Below, in pieces: positions 6,774 to 9,752 of a stretch of 9,752 nt of DNA. The notes under the pieces are model-generated. The model saw only the letters and a list, made by a program, of their open reading frames with translations, made no database searches and was not told the origin of the DNA. Each line of letters begins with the position of its first letter. Within the stretch, counting starts at the first letter, position 1. The DNA is from Planctomycetota bacterium (GTDB lineage: Bacteria; Planctomycetota; J058; JARGOJ01): contig JARGOJ010000263.1 in assembly GCA_029210225.1 (NCBI GenBank), forward strand, positions 1 to 9,752. The letters are read 5' to 3'. Both the position numbers and the translations under genes were made by a program.

Positions 6774-8186
6774 TTACCAAGCATAAGCAATAACAGGAAC
6801 AAGGATAGTGGCTAACAATATTATAGCGGCGGCCGATTTTCCAAAGCAACCTTTCTTCTTAGCTTTCGGGCTATCTTTCTTCTTCCCCTTAGCTTTTCCT
6901 TTATTTGCCTTGCCAACCGTTTGTGGAGGAGGCGCGGTTGCTGGGACAACGGGCTCGACTTTGGCTCCAGCAGCCGGAGCGGTAGCGGCAGCGACCTCTG
7001 GAGGCGCGGTGAACTCGTCGCTTGATGCGCCCGGAAAGATGGAGAGCTCGTCAAAGGAGTGCCCGAGGTTGATTTCGTCGGAGCTTTCTGGGGACGGTTC
7101 TGGTGGTTTGGGGGGAACAAATTTGCGGCTGCGATTGCGGTTAATCGAAGACGTCGCGAGGAGTTCAGAGAACTTGGCCTGGCTGTTTTGTTCTTGATAT
7201 CCCACGGGCATGTTGAAGGGATCATTGAGATCTGGCGCGGGCGCTGGTGGCGTAGCCCCGGGATTGGGGAAGGCTTGATTAGGATTGATCGGCGGTGGTG
7301 GAGCGTTGTTTGGCGCCATGGGCGGTGGTGGAACGAACGATTGCCCTGCGACTCCAACGCTTGGAGGAGGTGGAGTTGGGAGTGCTGTGGGTGCGGTGAG
7401 CATCTTCTCAACTGAGTCTTGGAACCATGGGCCTTGACAGCTTGGACAAGCTGCAGGGGTGCTGTTCCTGAGGTCGTGAGTTTGAGCACAGAGCGAGCAG
7501 ATCGCGAAGATGCGATAGACATTTTCGCAGGCGTGAGCGAGGTGTTCAGAGGTGATCAGGTTCTTCCCAATCAATATGGCTCCGAGGCGACAGCCTGTCG
7601 GAGCTTGCATGGCGCGGCACTCGACGAGCTGGTTCATAGGCACCAGCTTCCAGTTTTTGCCAAGCAGGAAAGCGAGGAGTTCGTCGGCTTTGAGGGACGC
7701 GGGAGTATTGGAGCTTGTGGTGTTTGCGCTGAATGCACCGCTCGACGAGGTCATCCCGTTGCTTTCATGGGGACGAAATGTGCCTGATTGTGAGGGTGGT
7801 GGGGCTCCGTTGTGGGGTGCTCTTGAACCTACCGCAGGATGAGTGGAGCTAGAGGGTGAGTTTGTGGGAATGGAGGGGATGGGGAACTGAGAGCTGGAGG
7901 GGGCCATAGGAGGCACGTTGGGACTTTGCGGAGGGTTGCGACGTACCCACTCCTGCTGGAGTTTTTCCAGGGAATCGGGCGCAAATCGCCCGGATTGAGT
8001 GAGATAGTCAACGAAGCCCATCGGTGTGGGTTGCGAATTAAGAAAGGCCAGCACTTTGTCCGCGAGCGGACGTTCTAGAACCTGAAGCTCAACCGCAAGG
8101 TTAGCCACATGGTGATTGACTTGTTGGGACGCTTGGGCGTTCATACTGGCCGACACCATCGCCTCCGTACGCAGGGATTCCAACAC
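6774..8186 (-). CDS. Tail-anchored zinc-ribbon protein of unknown function (470 aa, paralogue A)
   Basis: It is a longer paralogue of the next gene. An N-terminal extension (about 25-85) holds a helical segment, LADKVLAFLNSQPTPMGFVD at 41-60, absent from the short copy. A Ser/Pro linker follows. Residues 162-227 repeat the helical module (CRLGAILIGKNLITSEHL), and C230-x2-C233 and C247-x2-C250 form the zinc ribbon. Proline-rich linkers then carry DPFNMPVGYQ (322-331) and LGHSFDELSIF (374-384). A Lys-rich segment (426-446) precedes a membrane helix (451-469) at the extreme C-terminus, so the protein should be tail-anchored with a cytoplasmic zinc ribbon. The function is not known to me. The longest frame starts at GTG 8184-8186 without a Shine-Dalgarno. 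GGAGG at 8162-8166 would better fit a start at GTG 8154-8156 (5 nt) or ATG 8157-8159 (2 nt), which removes 10 or 9 residues. It is the first gene after the 122-bp spacer, so probably leads the operon. Confidence 0.83.
   Translation of the reverse strand: MLESLRTEAMVSASMNAQASQQVNHHVANLAVELQVLERPLADKVLAFLNSQPTPMGFVDYLTQSGRFAPDSLEKLQQEWVRRNPPQSPNVPPMAPSSSQFPIPSIPTNSPSSSTHPAVGSRAPHNGAPPPSQSGTFRPHESNGMTSSSGAFSANTTSSNTPASLKADELLAFLLGKNWKLVPMNQLVECRAMQAPTGCRLGAILIGKNLITSEHLAHACENVYRIFAICSLCAQTHDLRNSTPAACPSCQGPWFQDSVEKMLTAPTALPTPPPPSVGVAGQSFVPPPPMAPNNAPPPPINPNQAFPNPGATPPAPAPDLNDPFNMPVGYQEQNSQAKFSELLATSSINRNRSRKFVPPKPPEPSPESSDEINLGHSFDELSIFPGASSDEFTAPPEVAAATAPAAGAKVEPVVPATAPPPQTVGKANKGKAKGKKKDSPKAKKKGCFGKSAAAIILLATILVPVIAYAW
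7437..7499 (-). other. Zinc-ribbon coding segment, paralogue A
   Basis: This encodes C230-x2-C233-x13-C247-x2-C250 (ICSLC ... CPSCQ), the equivalent of the four-Cys site in paralogue B with the same spacing. Confidence 0.75.
8162..8166 (-). promoter_or_regulatory. Possible ribosome binding site GGAGG inside the annotated 5' end of paralogue A
   Basis: GGAGG on the minus strand is the only strong Shine-Dalgarno-like string near the 5' end of the 470-residue gene. It lies within the longest reading frame, 5 nt before a GTG (8154-8156) and 2 nt before an ATG (8157-8159). If used, the protein starts at residue 10 or 11 of the longest frame. Confidence 0.4.
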
Positions 8187-8308
8187 AGATAACTTAGCAT
8201 ATACTTATTCGACTTCACAAAACGACATCGACTTTTAGAAAACATGCATATCTTACCTTTGCACTACCAGTCTTCCTCTTCCTTCATCGTTCATCAATAT
8301 AATGAAGT
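8187..8308 (-). other. AT-rich intergenic spacer between rsmD and the five-gene run
   Basis: This is the only non-coding stretch over 50 bp in the window. It is clearly more AT-rich than the flanking genes. No RNA gene or strong hairpin is visible. As the only sizeable gap upstream of the minus-strand run, it most likely carries that run's promoter. Confidence 0.6.
8191..8220 (-). promoter_or_regulatory. Weak candidate promoter upstream of paralogue A
   Basis: On the minus strand, TTGTGA (8215-8220) is followed after 18 nt by TAAGTT (8191-8196), which is preceded by TGC in the manner of an extended -10 element. The match to a housekeeping sigma consensus is modest: four of six bases at -35 and three of six at -10. 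Transcription would begin near 8184, which would favour one of the internal start codons of paralogue A. The call rests on pattern only. Confidence 0.2.
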
Positions 8309-8905
8309 TTAACATTCCTTTCCCGCTTTCTTGAGAATCCAAAGAGAGGTCGACCCATATTCACGGCGCATCTCAAGCGTCAGGCCCCAGTCTTTGAGCT
8401 CAGGCTCCACACGAAAAGTTCTCGCGGGAGCCTCGAAGGCGATTAAGCCGGTCTTTTTTAGTAAATCGGAAGACCCTAATTCCGCAAGGATATTTCGTAC
8501 GTCCACAAAGCCTGCACCTGGAGGTCGGCGAAGAAGATCGAAGGGGGGGTCCATGAGAACCAAATCAAAAGGACCAAATTCGTAGAGTGGATCAAAGCCT
8601 CGAGCGAGGTCCAGGCGTTTTACATGCGCCCGATCAGTCACTCCAAGCTCGCGAAAATTTCGCTTCAGCGCCGCAAGACAGGGCTTCGCTTTTTCACAAA
8701 AGTAGATCGCCCCTGCGCCTCGGGAAATAGCCTCAAGTCCAAGCGAACCACTTCCTGCGAAGAGATCCATACCCACGCAGTCGGGAATGTGATCGGCGAT
8801 GGTGTGAAACAACGCCTCGCGTACTTGATTGCGCATTGGCCGGGCAACTAAGCCCTGAGGAACGAAGATCTCGCGACCCCGAAGGGACCCTCCAATGATT
8901 TTCAC
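8309..8905 (-). CDS. rsmD: 16S rRNA (guanine(966)-N(2))-methyltransferase RsmD
   Basis: The product has 198 residues, the usual RsmD length. It transfers a methyl group from SAM to N2 of G966 of 16S rRNA during assembly of the 30S subunit, in the cytosol. The hallmarks are the N-terminal IIGGSLRGREIFVP (3-16), the RPMRNQVREALF block (22-33), SAM motif I DLFAGSGSLGLEA (47-59), the acidic end of the second strand E71, and the catalytic DPPF (119-122). The RPT.DRVREALF consensus is slightly altered here (Thr to Met, Asp to Arg). The start is GTG (8903-8905) with GAGGG 4 nt upstream. It begins 9 nt after the HEAT-repeat gene's stop, so the two are likely co-transcribed. The pairing with coaD common elsewhere is not seen. 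Confidence 0.96.
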   Translation of the reverse strand: MKIIGGSLRGREIFVPQGLVARPMRNQVREALFHTIADHIPDCVGMDLFAGSGSLGLEAISRGAGAIYFCEKAKPCLAALKRNFRELGVTDRAHVKRLDLARGFDPLYEFGPFDLVLMDPPFDLLRRPPGAGFVDVRNILAELGSSDLLKKTGLIAFEAPARTFRVEPELKDWGLTLEMRREYGSTSLWILKKAGKEC

Positions 8906-8909
8906 TGAG

Positions 8910-8914
8910 CCCTC
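8910..8914 (-). promoter_or_regulatory. Ribosome binding site GAGGG of rsmD
   Basis: GAGGG on the minus strand ends 4 nt before the GTG at 8903-8905 and supports this GTG as the rsmD start. It lies within the 9-nt gap after the HEAT-repeat gene. Confidence 0.55.
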
Positions 8915-9752
8915 TTAGGAGTCTTTTTTCGCCTTGGGCTTGTCGTCCTCGACAGGCTTCTTTGCTGGTTTCTTCTCTAGTTTCTTGGCAGCATCCTGGG
9001 CCTTTTTCTTCTCCGCTAACTCTTTGAGAAGCTTAGGTCGACCTTCTTTTTGCCACCAGCGAAACCACTCCGCTTTGTCGTAGTCGAAGTCTTTCCCTGT
9101 AATGGCCCGTAAGGCCTTCCGTGAGGATGGATTAAAGGCGTAGACAAGCTTCGTCACTTCTCGGGTCCGAACAACCCCCGCGCCTTGTTGAACCGGCAAG
9201 TTGTAGCGCCCGAAGACACCCCGGGCCTGGCTACCACCACGGACGACTCCGTGCGACTCTTGAACTTCGCTGACCTTCTTAGCTTTGCGAAGATAGAGGG
9301 CTTCGATGAGATAAGGAGTTGTGCTCGGGTCGTTAATCTCCCTCAGGATATTCGCGGAGCGTAAGCGCACCCGCTCATACCTGTGGAACAAGCTCTGAAC
9401 AAGCTTCTTCTTCGCCTCGGCGACCGTGCCTTTGTTCTCAAGACGCCAGAGTGATTTCCCAGCTTGAACGGCGACCGAATAAGTGTCGTCGTTCAGCGCT
9501 TTTTCGAGCAAGGGGAGCGCGGCCGCGTCATAGCCGGTGTTGCCCAAGGCCTCCGCGATCAAGCGGCGAATGCTGTCTTTCTTCTCGTCGAGGTAAGGAA
9601 GGAGCAGGGGTCCAGCCAAATCTTTGGGCTCAAGACTGAGGATCTCTTCGCTTGCTTCCACGGCCTTCTTGTTGCCACGACGATAGTATTTAAGGAGCGT
9701 GAAGATGCGTTTTTTCAAGGTAATCTTGAGCTTCTCACGGTCGGCTTCTTCT
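8915..9752 (-). CDS. HEAT-repeat protein with Lys-rich tail, 5' partial
   Basis: The frame is open to the right edge. The codons beyond the TTG at 9716-9718 read through without a stop (EEADREKLKIT), so the N-terminus is outside the window. Numbering from that TTG, three alpha-helical HEAT-like repeats are seen at about 34-61, 64-95 and 110-141 (for example IRRLIAEALGNTGYDAAALP). A probably beta-rich segment follows (150-193). Next is an aromatic block, FDYDKAEWFRWWQ (211-223), similar to one I associate with HEAT proteins of Planctomycetota. The last 35 residues are Lys/Ala/Pro/Asp-rich and probably disordered. HEAT repeats are protein-binding scaffolds; the partner is unknown. No membrane segment is visible in this part, but a signal peptide could lie in the missing end. 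The gene is directly upstream of rsmD (9 bp). Confidence 0.82.
   Translation of the reverse strand, partial: EEADREKLKITLKKRIFTLLKYYRRGNKKAVEASEEILSLEPKDLAGPLLLPYLDEKKDSIRRLIAEALGNTGYDAAALPLLEKALNDDTYSVAVQAGKSLWRLENKGTVAEAKKKLVQSLFHRYERVRLRSANILREINDPSTTPYLIEALYLRKAKKVSEVQESHGVVRGGSQARGVFGRYNLPVQQGAGVVRTREVTKLVYAFNPSSRKALRAITGKDFDYDKAEWFRWWQKEGRPKLLKELAEKKKAQDAAKKLEKKPAKKPVEDDKPKAKKDS

Noticed and set aside
6808..7787. Several plus-strand open frames opposite paralogue A
   Set aside because: They are low-complexity Gly/Trp/Arg translations that mirror the Pro-rich codons on the minus strand, and the minus-strand paralogue is supported by its conserved modules.
8282..8307. Inverted repeat CTTCAT/ATGAAG just after rsmD as a terminator
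   Set aside because: The stem is only 5-6 bp and AT-rich, whether paired with the outer or the inner TTCAT copy, and no T-run follows on the minus strand.

Overview
The window is a gene-dense bacterial segment with moderate GC and almost no spacer DNA. It holds nine protein-coding genes and no RNA gene, insertion sequence, CRISPR array or phage gene that I could recognise. The host cannot be fixed from this sequence. The membrane-anchored ferritin-like protein resembles proteins I associate with Myxococcota and related 'deltaproteobacterial' lineages. The HEAT-repeat protein with a Trp-rich 'FDYDKAEWFRWW' block and the DUF2225-like protein recall Planctomycetota. I would look in those two groups first and treat the assignment as open.

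Left part (1-1252, plus strand): the 3' two thirds of a SAM hydroxide adenosyltransferase (DUF62, SAM hydrolase) gene, then a complete single-domain cupin gene 28 bp downstream with a good ribosome binding site. This pair runs head-on into the minus-strand genes. The stop codons of the cupin gene and of the ferritin-like gene overlap in a four-base CTAA.

Centre (1249-8186, minus strand): five genes read right to left with gaps of 40, 12, 4 and 15 bp, so probably one operon. In transcription order they are a 470-residue and a 332-residue tail-anchored zinc-ribbon protein (tandem paralogues of unknown function), an exported or anchored DUF2225-like protein with Cys motifs, a Cache-PAS-HisKA-HATPase sensor histidine kinase with a Cys-containing PAS domain, and a membrane-anchored ferritin-like putative diiron protein. 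All five are predicted to be membrane-associated or exported, and all five carry cysteine clusters or a likely metal site. No response regulator is visible. This run is the least ordinary part of the window and may be an undescribed envelope sensing or metal/redox module, but that reading is inference from gene order.

Right part (8187-9752, minus strand): a 122-bp AT-rich spacer that probably carries the promoter of the five-gene run, then rsmD (16S rRNA m2G966 methyltransferase), and 9 bp upstream of it a HEAT-repeat protein gene whose 5' end lies beyond the window. Four of the six complete minus-strand genes appear to start with GTG.
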